Assembly (NCBI GenBank): GCA_028689665.1
Contig: JAQVCR010000010.1
Span: 1 to 64,000 of the forward strand
Source of the DNA: Muribaculaceae bacterium
GTDB lineage: Bacteria > Bacteroidota > Bacteroidia > Bacteroidales > Muribaculaceae
Reading direction: 5' to 3'
DNA: 64,000 nt
Within the stretch, counting starts at the first letter, position 1; every line of letters begins with the position of its first letter. The notes below the pieces were generated by a model. That model did not search any database. It was not told the DNA's origin and saw only the letters and a list, made by a program, of their open reading frames with translations. Of this stretch, positions 1 through 9,608 are shown one piece after another. The position numbers were made by a program, and so were the translations under genes.

Positions 1-581
1 CTTTTACCATCTCCTACACTTCGTTCACGCTCGAGTAATTGAAGTCCCATATATGCAGCTCCAAGATCTCCACTTACACAAATTAAATCGGTATCATTAG
101 CTCCATTTCGATATACAATATCTTCTTTTTTTGCTTCACCTATACAAGTAATACTAATAATTAAACCTGTTCGGGAAGCCGAAGTATCACCGCCAACAAG
201 ATCTACACCATATATTTCACAAGCTAATCTAATTCCACTATATAACTGTTCAAGATGCTCTACTGTGAACCTTTTTGAGACACCTAAAGAAACAGTGATC
301 TGACGTGGGATACCATTCATTGCATATATATCCGAAAAATTTACTACTGCAGCTTTATAGCCTAAATGTTTTAGCGGAACATAGGTTAAGTCAAAATGAA
401 TTCCTTCGAGTAGTAAATCAGTAGTTACCAATGTTTCTGTGCCATTAAAACAAATTACGGCGGCATCATCACCAATACCTTTATGAGTAGATTCATTTTT
501 AATTTCTAATCCTTCGGTTAAGTGATCTATCAAGCCAAACTCACCAAAAGAAGAAATTTCTGTTTCTTTAATATTATTCAT
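1..581 (-). CDS. thiL: Thiamine-monophosphate kinase ThiL (5' part only)
   Basis: ThiL phosphorylates thiamine monophosphate to thiamine pyrophosphate with ATP, the last step of cofactor synthesis in the cytoplasm. Only about 193 N-terminal residues are visible; the gene runs off the left edge. Translating the minus strand from ATG at 581 gives FGEFGLIDHL at residues 12-21, the Mg/ATP-binding GIGDDAAV (35-42), TTDLLLEGIHFD (53-64) and later VNFSDIYAMNG and VGGDT, all typical of the PurM/ThiL fold. It is the last visible gene of a minus-strand run below purine nucleoside phosphorylase. A perfect palindrome at 597-622 lies just upstream of its ATG and may uncouple it from that run. The call is firm; the C-terminus cannot be judged. 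Confidence 0.93.
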   Translation of the reverse strand, partial: MNNIKETEISSFGEFGLIDHLTEGLEIKNESTHKGIGDDAAVICFNGTETLVTTDLLLEGIHFDLTYVPLKHLGYKAAVVNFSDIYAMNGIPRQITVSLGVSKRFTVEHLEQLYSGIRLACEIYGVDLVGGDTSASRTGLIISITCIGEAKKEDIVYRNGANDTDLICVSGDLGAAYMGLQLLERERSVGDGK

Positions 582-596
582 TATCAATTAAAACAA

Positions 597-622
597 GGGT
601 TCTATTAATATTAATAGAACCC
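597..622 (-). terminator. Perfect 26-bp palindrome between punA and thiL, possible terminator
   Basis: The sequence is a perfect palindrome, each half beginning GGGTTCTATTAAT. Read on the minus strand it is followed by the T-rich stretch TTGTTTTAATT. It lies 18 nt past the nucleoside phosphorylase stop and 15 nt before the thiL ATG, so it may end the upstream transcript or shape the thiL leader. The T-run is interrupted, so termination is probably partial. Confidence 0.5.
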
Positions 623-640
623 GTATTATTTGTTATAAGA

Positions 641-1459
641 TTACTCTTCAAATTTATTAATAAGCTCTTTCATGATAAGTGTCATATTGGGTTGTGCTAG
701 AGCGGCAGCCTGTTGTACCTCTTCGTGAGAAACCTTCTCAACAACACCCTCAACGCCCAAATCGGTAATTACCGACACACCAAACACTTCCATTCCGCCA
801 TGACGTGCTACAATTACCTCGGGAACGGTACTCATTCCCACTGCATCACCTCCGATAATGTGGAAGTATTTATATTCAGCAGGGGTCTCAAATGTAGGGC
901 CTTGAGTACCAACATAAACACCTTGCATTACTCTGATATTATGTTCCTCGGCAACTTTTAGTGCGTCATTAATTAAACGATGTGAATATGCTTCACTCAT
1001 TTCAGGAAAACGGTCGCCAAGCTCTTTATAATTCTTTCCTCTCAATGGATGCTCTGGGAATAAATTGATGTGATCTGTAATAATCATAATATCTCCGATT
1101 CTAAAATTGGGATTCATTCCGCCTGCTGCATTTGAAACAAATAAAGTGCTAATTCCTAATGCTTTCATTACTCTTACTGGGAAAGTAACTTGTTGCATGC
1201 AGTAGCCTTCGTAGAAATGGAAACGTCCTTGCATTGCCATAATACGTTTATTCCCTAGCTGTCCGAATATCAATTTTCCACTATGTCCCTCTACGGTTGA
1301 AACTGGGAAGTTTGGAATTTCTTCGTATGATATTACTGTCTGATTCTCTATGTGATTAACTAATTCGCCTAATCCTGTTCCAAGAATAATAGCCGTTTTA
1401 GGCATATCACTAATTCGTGATTGAATATAAGCCGCTGTTTCTTTAATTTTTTCTAACAT
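641..1459 (-). CDS. punA: Purine nucleoside phosphorylase, trimeric type
   Basis: This enzyme cleaves purine (deoxy)nucleosides with phosphate to give the free base and (deoxy)ribose-1-phosphate in purine salvage. The 272-residue length matches trimeric (family 2) PNPs. Visible motifs are the phosphate loop GTGLG (27-31), GHSGKL (58-63), MQGRFHFYEGY (76-86), SNAAGGMNP near 110-118, and the purine/sugar-binding region GPTFETPAEY followed by GMSTVPE and the Asp of VITDLG. The ATG at 1459 gives a normal N-terminus. It follows lpxK by 47 nt on the same strand and is probably co-transcribed with it; the grouping with lpxK and sppA appears positional rather than functional. Confidence 0.95.
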   Translation of the reverse strand: MLEKIKETAAYIQSRISDMPKTAIILGTGLGELVNHIENQTVISYEEIPNFPVSTVEGHSGKLIFGQLGNKRIMAMQGRFHFYEGYCMQQVTFPVRVMKALGISTLFVSNAAGGMNPNFRIGDIMIITDHINLFPEHPLRGKNYKELGDRFPEMSEAYSHRLINDALKVAEEHNIRVMQGVYVGTQGPTFETPAEYKYFHIIGGDAVGMSTVPEVIVARHGGMEVFGVSVITDLGVEGVVEKVSHEEVQQAAALAQPNMTLIMKELINKFEE

Positions 1460-1506
1460 AAAAGTATTATTTTATATGATTAAACTTAATCTGAAGGAGT
1501 ATGAAT

Positions 1507-2622
1507 TTAATTTGAAGCCGATTTATTTTTATTTGAAATTGCATCTTTAATCTCCTTTTGCAATGCATTTTCAAAAATTTCATTGTGAAATTGAACGAAA
1601 TCTACACTAATTGGTAGATAATATACGAATGATTTAAGTTCTTGAGGAAAATAAGGATTATTAGACATCCTTACGGCATCTTTCTCTGTGGTTATTATTA
1701 ATTTCTTAGTTCCTGATAATGCATTAAACTTATTTAAAATAAAATCCAAGTCATCTTTATCAAATTGATGATGGTCTGAAAAATGTATTCCTTTCACATT
1801 TGCCTTATAAGTTCTTAAAAACTTAGTAAATGGGCGAGGATTAGCAATCCCTGAAATTGCTAATATTGAATCTTCTTCTGTAAGCCATTCTAAATATGGC
1901 ATATATTTAGAAAATTCGGGAAACACAGATACCAAATTAGAATATTGATATTGTGAAAAAAATAGATATTGTGATGGGAATAGATCTAATTCGTTCTTTA
2001 TCAATCTAAAATCTAATTGCTTCATATCTGCTGGGCATTTAGATACAATAACCATAGTGGCTCGTCTTAAGGAATCAATACTCTCTCTTAATCGGCCTCG
2101 TGGCAATAATTTATCTTTATATGGAAGATTAGAATATTCCATCATAACAATTGAAATATCAGCCTTAACATATCTGTGCTGAAAAGCGTCGTCTAATAAA
2201 ATTAAGTTTATGTCGGGATATATTTTACGCAATTCATTTATTCCTACGCATCTATCTTCACAAACTGCTAATTTAATTCCACCAAAAAATTTTCTATATA
2301 TTTGATATGGTTCATCTCCTATATCATCTGGCTTAGAATTATTTGTTGCTAGTATAAATCCTTTGGTATTTCGCTTATAACCACGACTTACAACCCCAAT
2401 ATTATATTCTGTGCTTAATCTAGATATTATGTATTCAGTATGAGGAGTTTTCCCCGTGCCACCTACCGAAATATTGCCTACTACTACTACTGGAATGTCA
2501 AATTCGTTTTGCTTTAGCAGTCCCCAATCAAAAAATTTATTTCTTGACCAAATCACTGCTCCATAAATCTTCGAGGCAATGGTTAGCAGGCAATCAAATG
2601 TTATTTTTAAGCTCTTATTCAA
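1507..2622 (-). CDS. lpxK: Tetraacyldisaccharide 4'-kinase LpxK
   Basis: LpxK is the inner-membrane kinase that phosphorylates the 4' position of the lipid A disaccharide to form lipid IVA. The 371-residue protein has a hydrophobic N-terminal helix and the Walker-type loop GNISVGGTGKTP at 49-60, followed by SRGYKR and LDDAFQHR, family landmarks. No in-frame ATG exists before the P-loop. The only sensible start is TTG at 2622, 8 nt after the sppA stop, and the N-terminus (NKSLK...FDWGLL) then aligns with the family pattern. A TTG start plus tight spacing suggests translational coupling to sppA. Its presence shows lipid A synthesis, so a Gram-negative envelope. Confidence 0.94.
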   Translation of the reverse strand: MNKSLKITFDCLLTIASKIYGAVIWSRNKFFDWGLLKQNEFDIPVVVVGNISVGGTGKTPHTEYIISRLSTEYNIGVVSRGYKRNTKGFILATNNSKPDDIGDEPYQIYRKFFGGIKLAVCEDRCVGINELRKIYPDINLILLDDAFQHRYVKADISIVMMEYSNLPYKDKLLPRGRLRESIDSLRRATMVIVSKCPADMKQLDFRLIKNELDLFPSQYLFFSQYQYSNLVSVFPEFSKYMPYLEWLTEEDSILAISGIANPRPFTKFLRTYKANVKGIHFSDHHQFDKDDLDFILNKFNALSGTKKLIITTEKDAVRMSNNPYFPQELKSFVYYLPISVDFVQFHNEIFENALQKEIKDAISNKNKSASN

Positions 2623-2630
2623 TTTAAAAT

Positions 2631-4397
2631 TTATAATTCCACTACAACTTCTGTCTTAGCTTGAATAGGATAACGATTTAATAATTTATTTACATAATCT
2701 TCTTGAATATCCTTAATATTAAATCCGTTAATACTAAACACATTTAGTTTAGTTTTTAAATATTTATTTAAGATTTTAGTGAGAGCATCTGTTTGTTCTG
2801 GCATAATTGAGTATTCATAATTTGTAATACCGGCTTTCTTTGCCACCCATTCACTAGCACTCTTCACGCTACCTAATTCATCAACAAGTCCTAACTTTAA
2901 TGCGCTATTTCCGTCCCAAACACGACCTTCTGCAATAGATTTCAAAGTGTCGATTGGCATATTTCTTCCTGTTGCACAACGTGAAGTAAATAACTCATAT
3001 CCACGGTTTACCATTCTTTGCATAGATTGTGCTTGATAGTTATTCATTGGTTTCATAACGCTGAAGAAGTCGCCATTGCTATTTGTTGATACAGTATTGA
3101 ATGTAACTCCAATCTTTTTAGTTACTGCTTGCAAATTTGGTACCATTCCAAATATACCAATTGAACCGGTTATAGTAGTAGGTTCAGCAAATATTCTATC
3201 AGCTCCACAAGAGATATAATAACCTCCGGAAGCAGCATAATTACCCATTGATACAGCAAAAGGCTTCCCTGTTTTCTTAAATAATTCTAAAGCAGCCCAT
3301 ATTTGTTCAGAATCATAAGCGCTACCTCCGGGAGAGTTTACTCTCATCACTAATCCTTTTATATCATCATCTTTTGAAGCATCAATTATTGCCTCTATCA
3401 TGTCATCGGCAATAATACCTTCTTCGGATTCTGAATTAATTTCGCCATCGGCATATAATAATGCTATTTTATTTTCAGATACTTTTTCTTCTACTGTGGA
3501 ATTTAATTCAGATGGACTGATAAAATTCAAATCATCGTCTTTAGAAAGTCCGGATAAACGTTTTAGCTTATTATCTAAATCAAATGAATAGCAAATACCA
3601 TCGACCAATTTATTTTTTTGTAGATATGAAACAGGCTGAGTAATTGTAATACTATCTGCTAACATATTTATCTGATCAATAGTCATATTACGAGATTTAC
3701 TGATACCGCTAGTTATAGTTCCCCATATCTGTCCTAAATAATGATTAATTTGTAATTTATTTGCTTCGCTCATCTCTGTTAGAATATATGGCTCAACTGC
3801 ACTTTTAAATGTACCGACTTTAAATACTTGCATTTGTATTCCAAGATTATCAAGAAGTCCTTTAAAATATGGATAGGACGAAGATAATCCATGAAGATCA
3901 AGCATTCCTTTGGGATTAATGAAAATACTATCAGAAACCGAAGCTAAATAATAGTCGTTTTGAGAATAGCTGTCTGAATATGAATAAATCTTCTTTTTGC
4001 TTTTCTTGAATTCTGTCAATGCATTTCGTAGCTCATAGCTTGATGCTATGCCTGCTTGAATTCCGTTGCATTCAAGATAGATACCTTTTATCTTATCATT
4101 CTTTGCAGCTTCGTTTATTGCGCTTACTAATTCACTTAAAGTATATGAATCGGCTGTTTTATCATTCAGCATACGTACTATATTAGCGTATTCATTACTT
4201 CGTTCACTTATTGTACCTTCAAGGGTAATCTTGAGCAAGGAATTATCATCTACACTTACCTTCTCATTTGTTGAGAACGCACTAGCAAATCCAATAAATC
4301 CAATTATTGTAAATATGAATGTAAGTATTGAACAAACAATCATAGCTAAAAATGCACCAACAAATGCACCTAAAGCATTAGAAAAAAATTGCTTCAT
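2631..4397 (-). CDS. sppA: Signal peptide peptidase SppA, 67-kDa type
   Basis: SppA is a membrane-anchored serine protease that degrades leftover signal peptides. The 588-residue protein has one N-terminal membrane segment (about 8-40) and the duplicated ClpP-like fold of the long form. The proposed catalytic Lys is K198 in GTFKSAVEP, and the nucleophile is S390 in NYAASGGYY, the same arrangement as the E. coli Lys/Ser dyad. SPGGSAYDSE (355-364) precedes it. The start is ATG at 4397. A promoter-like pair lies just upstream (4434-4463), so sppA-lpxK-punA can be read independently of the upstream mla genes. Confidence 0.95.
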   Translation of the reverse strand: MKQFFSNALGAFVGAFLAMIVCSILTFIFTIIGFIGFASAFSTNEKVSVDDNSLLKITLEGTISERSNEYANIVRMLNDKTADSYTLSELVSAINEAAKNDKIKGIYLECNGIQAGIASSYELRNALTEFKKSKKKIYSYSDSYSQNDYYLASVSDSIFINPKGMLDLHGLSSSYPYFKGLLDNLGIQMQVFKVGTFKSAVEPYILTEMSEANKLQINHYLGQIWGTITSGISKSRNMTIDQINMLADSITITQPVSYLQKNKLVDGICYSFDLDNKLKRLSGLSKDDDLNFISPSELNSTVEEKVSENKIALLYADGEINSESEEGIIADDMIEAIIDASKDDDIKGLVMRVNSPGGSAYDSEQIWAALELFKKTGKPFAVSMGNYAASGGYYISCGADRIFAEPTTITGSIGIFGMVPNLQAVTKKIGVTFNTVSTNSNGDFFSVMKPMNNYQAQSMQRMVNRGYELFTSRCATGRNMPIDTLKSIAEGRVWDGNSALKLGLVDELGSVKSASEWVAKKAGITNYEYSIMPEQTDALTKILNKYLKTKLNVFSINGFNIKDIQEDYVNKLLNRYPIQAKTEVVVEL

Positions 4398-4433
4398 ATA
4401 GTTAATCTTTAAATTTGATAATCATTTTAATTA

Positions 4434-4463
4434 CAAAGTTAGAAAATGTATTTATATTCCAAT
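4434..4463 (-). promoter_or_regulatory. Bacteroidales-type promoter for sppA
   Basis: On the minus strand the -7 element is TAACTTTG (4441-4434) with ATTG at 4463-4460, 18 nt upstream. The -7 match is perfect to TAnnTTTG; the -33 box has one mismatch. It sits about 37 nt before the sppA ATG in the 165-nt gap after mlaF. Confidence 0.55.
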
Positions 4464-4562
4464 AAAATTAATAATAAAACTTCATAATAAAACTTAGATT
4501 TGATTCATTTTATATATTTCATCGTCTTTATTACCTCATACCGGATAATCTTTAGTCATTTA

Positions 4563-5327
4563 TTAATGACTATTCCTTACATAATCTCTAACTTTTTGAA
4601 ATAGATTTGTAGCAAAGACAAAATTATTTAAAGCCTCATTTGTAGTGGTATATATCTCTTCTTTATTCCCAGTCCAATCCATATAGCCCTTATTCACAAA
4701 TATAATATTTTCACCAATACCCAAAACAGAATTCATATCGTGAGTATTAATTATTGTAGTTATATTGTATTCATGCGTAATATCAATTAAAAGCTCATCT
4801 ATTAATATTGATGTACGAGGATCTAATCCGGAATTAGGTTCATCGCAGAACAAATATTTTGGATTAAGTGCTATAGCTCTAGCTATGGCGACACGTTTTT
4901 GCATTCCACCACTAATTTCTGATGGATATTTGCTGTCTGCCCCTTTAAGATTTACCCTTTCGATACAAAACATTGCTCTTTCTATCATCTCAGTAGGTGT
5001 CATTTCGGAGAACATTATCAGGGGGAACATCACATTACCTAATACAGTTTCTGAGTCAAATAAAGCGGCTCCTTGAAACAGCATTCCTATTTCTTTTCTA
5101 AGTTCGCGCACTTGATGTTGTTTCATCTTCAGTAGGTCTCGCCCATCAAATTTAATCTCTCCTTGTTCGGGAGTCAAAAGTCCTACAAGGCTTTTCATCA
5201 GCACGGTTTTTCCTGACCCACTTTGACCAATTATTAAATTAGTCTTTCCTGTCTCAAATGTTGCATCAATTCCATGTAACACGGTCTTATCATCAAATGA
5301 TTTTACGATGTTATTTATTTCAATCAT
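4563..5327 (-). CDS. mlaF: ABC transporter ATP-binding protein, MlaF-like
   Basis: This is the ATPase of an Mla/Mkl-type ABC system that moves phospholipids between inner and outer membranes. The 254-residue protein has Walker A GQSGSGKT (34-41), Q-loop in MLFQGAAL (about 82-89), signature SGGMQKR (139-145), Walker B LFCDEP (159-164) and the NTHD switch. The SGLDP stretch and SGGMQ variant are typical of MlaF. Its ATG overlaps the stop of the permease gene by 4 nt (ATGA), which couples their translation. The usual MlaD substrate-binding partner is not adjacent, so the symbol rests on family similarity. Confidence 0.85.
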   Translation of the reverse strand: MIEINNIVKSFDDKTVLHGIDATFETGKTNLIIGQSGSGKTVLMKSLVGLLTPEQGEIKFDGRDLLKMKQHQVRELRKEIGMLFQGAALFDSETVLGNVMFPLIMFSEMTPTEMIERAMFCIERVNLKGADSKYPSEISGGMQKRVAIARAIALNPKYLFCDEPNSGLDPRTSILIDELLIDITHEYNITTIINTHDMNSVLGIGENIIFVNKGYMDWTGNKEEIYTTTNEALNNFVFATNLFQKVRDYVRNSH

Positions 5328-6073
5328 TGCAATAAAATTTTTGTAAGTAAGACATCAAAAAGCAGGATTAAAATGCTACTAGAAACCACTGCATTTGTAC
5401 TTGCTTTACCTACTTCTAGCGCACCACCCTTAACATAATAGCCAAAATAAGACGCTACACTTGCTATAATAAAAGCAAAAAATACCGATTTGATTAAAGC
5501 ATACCATACATACCACTCATTAAACATGGCTTGTATTCCATATATATAAGTTGACACACTTAATATGTCAGTAAACTGAGCCACTAAAAAGCCACCAAAC
5601 AAACCAGTACACATACTGAAAATTACTAAGATTGGGACAAAAGTGATTAGTGCAAATAATTTTGGTAACACGAGAAAATTAGCCGAATTGACGCCCATAA
5701 TCTCAAGCGCATCTATTTGTTCTGTTACTCTCATCGTACCTATTTCAGAAGCAATATTTGAGCCAATTTTTCCGGCTAATATAAGGCATAATATAGATGA
5801 GGAAAATTCCAATAATATAATATCTCGTGTAGCTAATCCTACCGAATAGCGAGGCATTAACGGAGATGTAACGTTAAGTTGCATCTGAATTGCGCACACT
5901 GCACCTATAAATATAGAAATTATTATCACAAGAGGAATCGAATCAATTCCCAACTTTGAGATTTCTGTAATATATCGCTTAAAAAAAACCTTTATCTTAT
6001 CAGGTATTGAAAATACCTTAGACATAAATAGAACATATTTACCAAATATGTCTATCGACTTTAATAATAGCAT
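5324..6073 (-). CDS. mlaE: ABC permease, MlaE family
   Basis: The 249-residue integral membrane protein belongs to the MlaE (DUF140) permease family and forms the inner-membrane channel of the lipid transporter with the downstream ATPase. Visible landmarks are IPLVIIISIFIGAVCAIQM (46-64), the EFSSSILCLILAGKIGS stretch and GTMRVTEQIDALEIMGVN, the conserved cytoplasmic loop of the family, with four to five further hydrophobic helices. It starts at ATG 6073. A CAAAAGTA (-7 TACTTTTG on the minus strand) at 6097-6104 may be its promoter. It is the first gene of the minus-strand group. Confidence 0.88.
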   Translation of the reverse strand: MLLLKSIDIFGKYVLFMSKVFSIPDKIKVFFKRYITEISKLGIDSIPLVIIISIFIGAVCAIQMQLNVTSPLMPRYSVGLATRDIILLEFSSSILCLILAGKIGSNIASEIGTMRVTEQIDALEIMGVNSANFLVLPKLFALITFVPILVIFSMCTGLFGGFLVAQFTDILSVSTYIYGIQAMFNEWYVWYALIKSVFFAFIIASVASYFGYYVKGGALEVGKASTNAVVSSSILILLFDVLLTKILLQ

Positions 6074-6104
6074 ACAAATTTATTTAATATCGGTTACAAA
6101 AGTA

Positions 6105-6366
6105 ATAAAAAAGATTGACTATTGTTCTTGATTAATTAATTGAATATACATCTTACACTATAATTATCGCTCTAAATATCTTTAAATGTGCTTTATTTTT
6201 CTCATATCATCATATCTCTTTTCTTAATGTATTTACAATTAAATTTTCGCTATAACTTATTATATAATCCGACTAATATAGAAACTAGAATAAGGGTCAA
6301 TATGCAATTAAATATCTTAAATCTCATAATGCCAATAATATCAATAAAAAAATAAGCAACAAAAAC
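6105..6366. other. AT-rich intergenic region between mlaE and rpsP
   Basis: The 362-nt gap between the divergent genes mlaE and rpsP holds the mlaE -7-like element on the left and the rpsP promoter on the right. The middle is very AT-rich with runs of A or T. I see no RNA fold, repeat or convincing ORF; a 61-codon minus-strand frame here is hydrophobic and low-complexity and overlaps the rpsP promoter, so I do not call it. Confidence 0.5.
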
Positions 6367-6397
6367 TTTGCTATATAAATAATAATAGTTATCTTTG
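6367..6397 (+). promoter_or_regulatory. Bacteroidales-type promoter of rpsP
   Basis: TTTG at 6367-6370, a 19-nt spacer and TATCTTTG at 6390-6397 form a perfect match to the Bacteroides -33/-7 consensus. The start codon follows about 38 nt after the -7 box. Confidence 0.85.
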
Positions 6398-6435
6398 CGC
6401 TCGAAACTAAATAAACAAAATTTAAACAAGATCAA

Positions 6436-6975
6436 ATGGCAACAAAAATCAGATTACAACGTCATGGCCGCAAAAACTATGCGTTTTATCCAATTGTTAT
6501 CGCCGACAGCAGGGCACCACGAGATGGTAAATTTATTGAAAGGATAGGTTCTTATAACCCGAACACTAATCCTGCTACAATAAGTTTAAATTTCGAGAGA
6601 GCTTTGTATTGGATTAACACTGGAGCACAGCCAACAGATAGTGTTCGTACTATCCTTTCACACGAAGGTGTGCTAATGATGAAACACTTACAAGGTGGTG
6701 TTAAAAAAGGTGCTTTCACTGAAGAAGAAGCAATTCGTCGCTATGAAGCATGGAAGAACAACAAAAATGCATCAGTAGAAGCAACTAAAAACAAGCTAGT
6801 AGAAGCTAAAAAGAGCGATGCTAAAGCACGCCTAGAAGCTGAAGCAGCAAAGAATAAAGCTAAAGCTGAAGAAATAGCAAAGAAAAAAGCTGAAATTGCT
6901 GAAGCCGAAGCTGCAAAAGCCGCTGCTGCAACAGCAGAAGCTACTGTAGAAACTCCTACAGAAACTGCTGAATAA
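6436..6975 (+). CDS. rpsP: Small ribosomal subunit protein bS16 with long acidic/basic tail
   Basis: bS16 is a 30S assembly protein. The core (1 to about 85) shows [22 protein letters not shown] and [15 protein letters not shown], the classical family signature. The protein is 179 residues, about twice the E. coli length. Residues 112-179 are a low-complexity Ala/Lys/Glu tail predicted to be helical, ending [10 protein letters not shown]; extended bS16 is usual in Bacteroidota. It stands alone, without rimM, trmD or rplS next to it, between its own promoter (6367-6397) and terminator (7018-7053), so it is a single-gene transcript. Confidence 0.96.
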   Translation: MATKIRLQRHGRKNYAFYPIVIADSRAPRDGKFIERIGSYNPNTNPATISLNFERALYWINTGAQPTDSVRTILSHEGVLMMKHLQGGVKKGAFTEEEAIRRYEAWKNNKNASVEATKNKLVEAKKSDAKARLEAEAAKNKAKAEEIAKKKAEIAEAEAAKAAAATAEATVETPTETAE

Positions 6976-7017
6976 AAACAGCAAACATTCCTCAAAACAA
7001 ACAAAACAAAACAGCAT

Positions 7018-7053
7018 AAAAGATACTCTATTTCACAATAGAGTATCTTTTTG
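7018..7053 (+). terminator. Intrinsic terminator of rpsP
   Basis: A 14-bp perfect stem (AAAAGATACTCTAT at 7018-7031 with ATAGAGTATCTTTT at 7038-7051), a 6-nt loop and a T-run close the rpsP transcript before the biotin operon. Confidence 0.85.
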
Positions 7054-7115
7054 TATTATATACTATATTAAGATATTATTAATTTCACTTATTCAACAAA
7101 ATTAATATATCAGAT

Positions 7116-7146
7116 TTTGTATGCCTATTCATTAATAGTATCTTTG
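7116..7146 (+). promoter_or_regulatory. Bacteroidales-type promoter of the biotin operon
   Basis: TTTG (7116-7119), 19 nt and TATCTTTG (7139-7146) match the consensus perfectly. The bioA ATG lies 61 nt after the -7 box. I see no clear BirA-type palindrome between them. Confidence 0.85.
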
Positions 7147-7207
7147 CTAATAAATATAAAAGATTTTATTTAAAATAAGATTTTTTGCTTTAATACCATA
7201 TTTTGAT

Positions 7208-8491
7208 ATGTACGACGAATTTGACAAGATGCACTTGTGGCATCCATATACATCAACTATCTCCCCTCTCCCCACATATAAAGTAAAAAGTGCCTCGGGT
7301 GTAAAAATATTACTCGAAGATGGTACTCAATTAATTGATGGTATGTCGTCGTGGTGGGCAACAATACATGGATACAATAATGCGTCAATTAATGCTGCTA
7401 TAGAAAATCAAATACATAAAATGTCTCATGTTATGTTTGGAGGTTTTACACACGACCCTGCAATTGAGCTAGGCAAAATCTTATTAAAGATAGCGCCTCC
7501 AAATATGAATAATATATTCTATGCCGACTCTGGATCGGTGGCTGTTGAAGTTGCGTTAAAAATGGCAATACAAGCTTCACTTAGCAAATATCATAATCCT
7601 GCAAAATGTAATTTTATTACTTTTCGTTCAGGCTATCATGGAGATACATGGAATGCTATGTCGGTTTGCGATCCAGTAACAGGTATGCATAGCATGTTCG
7701 GTTCTTCTCTTTCTGCAAGATATTTTGTTAAAGCCCCACAATGCGGATTTTATGATGAATGGAACGATTCTTATAGCGAAGAGCTGGAAAATAAAATCAA
7801 ACTTCATCATGATGAATTAGCGGCAATGATTGTAGAGCCAATTGTACAAGGAGCAGGAGGAATGAGATTTTACCATCCCAACTATCTTAAAAAAGCTCGA
7901 CAGCTATGCGATAAATATAATTTGCTGTTAATTTTTGATGAGATTGCCACAGGATTTGGCAGGACTGGGCGATTATTTGCTTGGGAACATGCAAATGTTC
8001 AACCCGATATAATGTGTATTGGCAAAGGTCTAACAGGTGGTTACATTACAATGAGTGCTGTATTAACTACCAAAAGCGTAGCCGACTCTATTTCTAGTGG
8101 TGAAGCCGGTGTGTTAATGCACGGACCTACTTTTATGGGGAATCCACTAGCTTGCGCAATAGCTATAGCTTCTACAAAACTCTTACTTTCAACCGATTGG
8201 AAAAGTAAAATAAAGCATATTGAATCTCAATTAAATATGTTAATGTCTCCGGCGAAACAATTTGATAATGTATCAGAAGTTCGTATACTAGGTGCAATTG
8301 GCGTAATTGAGATGAAAAATGATGTTGTAGTAAGCGAATTTCAAAAAGAATGCGTAAAACGTGGTATATGGGTGAGACCTTTTGGTAAACTAGTGTATAT
8401 TATGCCCCCATATATTATTAGTGATTCTGAATTAAAATTTTTAGTTGAAAATTTACTCGATATAATTAAGCCTAATGATGGACAGATTTGA
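7208..8491 (+). CDS. bioA: Adenosylmethionine-8-amino-7-oxononanoate aminotransferase BioA
   Basis: BioA is a PLP enzyme that converts 8-amino-7-oxononanoate (KAPA) to 7,8-diaminononanoate, using S-adenosylmethionine as amino donor. The 427-residue length is normal. The N-terminus has HLWHPYTS, then [30 protein letters not shown], the cofactor Asp in [15 protein letters not shown] and the PLP lysine K273 in [10 protein letters not shown]. The WW pair and HPYTS mark BioA rather than ornithine-type class III transaminases. It opens the biotin operon; its 3' end overlaps bioF by 17 nt. No bioB precedes it, which is unusual for the order seen in many relatives. Confidence 0.95.
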   Translation: MYDEFDKMHLWHPYTSTISPLPTYKVKSASGVKILLEDGTQLIDGMSSWWATIHGYNNASINAAIENQIHKMSHVMFGGFTHDPAIELGKILLKIAPPNMNNIFYADSGSVAVEVALKMAIQASLSKYHNPAKCNFITFRSGYHGDTWNAMSVCDPVTGMHSMFGSSLSARYFVKAPQCGFYDEWNDSYSEELENKIKLHHDELAAMIVEPIVQGAGGMRFYHPNYLKKARQLCDKYNLLLIFDEIATGFGRTGRLFAWEHANVQPDIMCIGKGLTGGYITMSAVLTTKSVADSISSGEAGVLMHGPTFMGNPLACAIAIASTKLLLSTDWKSKIKHIESQLNMLMSPAKQFDNVSEVRILGAIGVIEMKNDVVVSEFQKECVKRGIWVRPFGKLVYIMPPYIISDSELKFLVENLLDIIKPNDGQI

Positions 8492-9608
8492 TATTAAATT
8501 AAAAGAATTAAAATTATCAGGCAATTATAGAAGGATAAAAACGCCAGCCGAAATTAATGAGCTTAGCAGCAAAATAGACTTATCGTCGAACGACTATTTA
8601 GGTCTATCACAGAATACAAATCTTGTAAAAGAATTCCTCGACAGCAATAATTGTTGGGAATTTAGTTCTGTCGCCTCAAGATTATTGTCTTTAAAACAAA
8701 AAGAATTCTATGGCTTAGAGAATACTCTATCATCTCTATATGGCAAGGAAGCAATCATATTTAATAGTGGCTACCATGCAAATACAGGTATTATATCTTC
8801 ATTAGGAAGTAGTAAGACTTTATTTATTGCTGATAAATTAATTCATGCCAGCATAATCGACGGGCTATTTCTATCTAATTCGATTTTTAAAAGATTTAGG
8901 CATAACGATTATAATCATCTAGAATCTATAATTGAACAAGAAATTAATAATTATGAGACAATAATTATTATTTCTGAATCAATATTTAGTATGGACGGAG
9001 ATTGTTGCGATCTTGAACGCCTCGTAAACATAAAGAAAAAGCATAATAATATACTCCTTTATATCGACGAAGCTCATGCTTTTGGAGTACGAGGAAATAA
9101 AGGTCTTGGATTATGTGAAGAAAAAAATAAGATAGAAGATATAGATTTTATAATAGGCACTCTGGGAAAAGCGGCTGCATCTTGTGGTGCTTTTGTCATT
9201 ACATCTACAAAATTCAAAGAATACTTAATAAATAATGCACGTAGCTTAATCTTTTCTACCGCAATTCCTCCAATCAATTGTGCGTGGAGCAATTTCATTA
9301 TAAATAAGATTGTTAATATGAAGCAGGAGCGACATAACCTACAATTAATTTCTCAAATGCTATATACATTTATAAATTCTGTAAACGAAAATATATTTAG
9401 TGAATCTCAGATTATACCTTTGGTTGTAGGTGGTAATGAAAAAACAATTGAGCTGTCAAAAAAATTAGAGGCTTTGGGCTTCATTGCACTACCAATTCGC
9501 ACGCCTACTGTACCGGCCGGTGCCGAAAGAATTAGGTTCAGCCTAAATGCCACATTAGCTACACATGATATTTCAGATTTAATAACCGCCATAAAATCTA
9601 TTATATGA
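8475..9608 (+). CDS. bioF: 8-amino-7-oxononanoate synthase BioF
   Basis: BioF condenses pimeloyl-ACP (or -CoA) with L-alanine to give KAPA, the step before BioA. The 377-residue protein of the alpha-oxoamine synthase family shows SNDYLGLS (38-45), [34 protein letters not shown] and the PLP lysine K232 in [13 protein letters not shown]. The C-terminus has [17 protein letters not shown], typical for BioF. Two ATGs occur in tandem (8475 and 8478); either is possible. It overlaps both neighbours (17 nt with bioA, 4 nt with bioG/C), indicating tight translational coupling. Confidence 0.95.
   Translation: MMDRFDIKLKELKLSGNYRRIKTPAEINELSSKIDLSSNDYLGLSQNTNLVKEFLDSNNCWEFSSVASRLLSLKQKEFYGLENTLSSLYGKEAIIFNSGYHANTGIISSLGSSKTLFIADKLIHASIIDGLFLSNSIFKRFRHNDYNHLESIIEQEINNYETIIIISESIFSMDGDCCDLERLVNIKKKHNNILLYIDEAHAFGVRGNKGLGLCEEKNKIEDIDFIIGTLGKAAASCGAFVITSTKFKEYLINNARSLIFSTAIPPINCAWSNFIINKIVNMKQERHNLQLISQMLYTFINSVNENIFSESQIIPLVVGGNEKTIELSKKLEALGFIALPIRTPTVPAGAERIRFSLNATLATHDISDLITAIKSII

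Noticed and set aside
6741-7017. Minus-strand frames of 61 and 87 codons opposite rpsP
   Set aside because: They are the reverse of the Ala/Lys/Glu repeat tail of bS16; such low-complexity DNA leaves the other strand free of stops. Composition is Ser/Phe/Ala-rich with no start signal.
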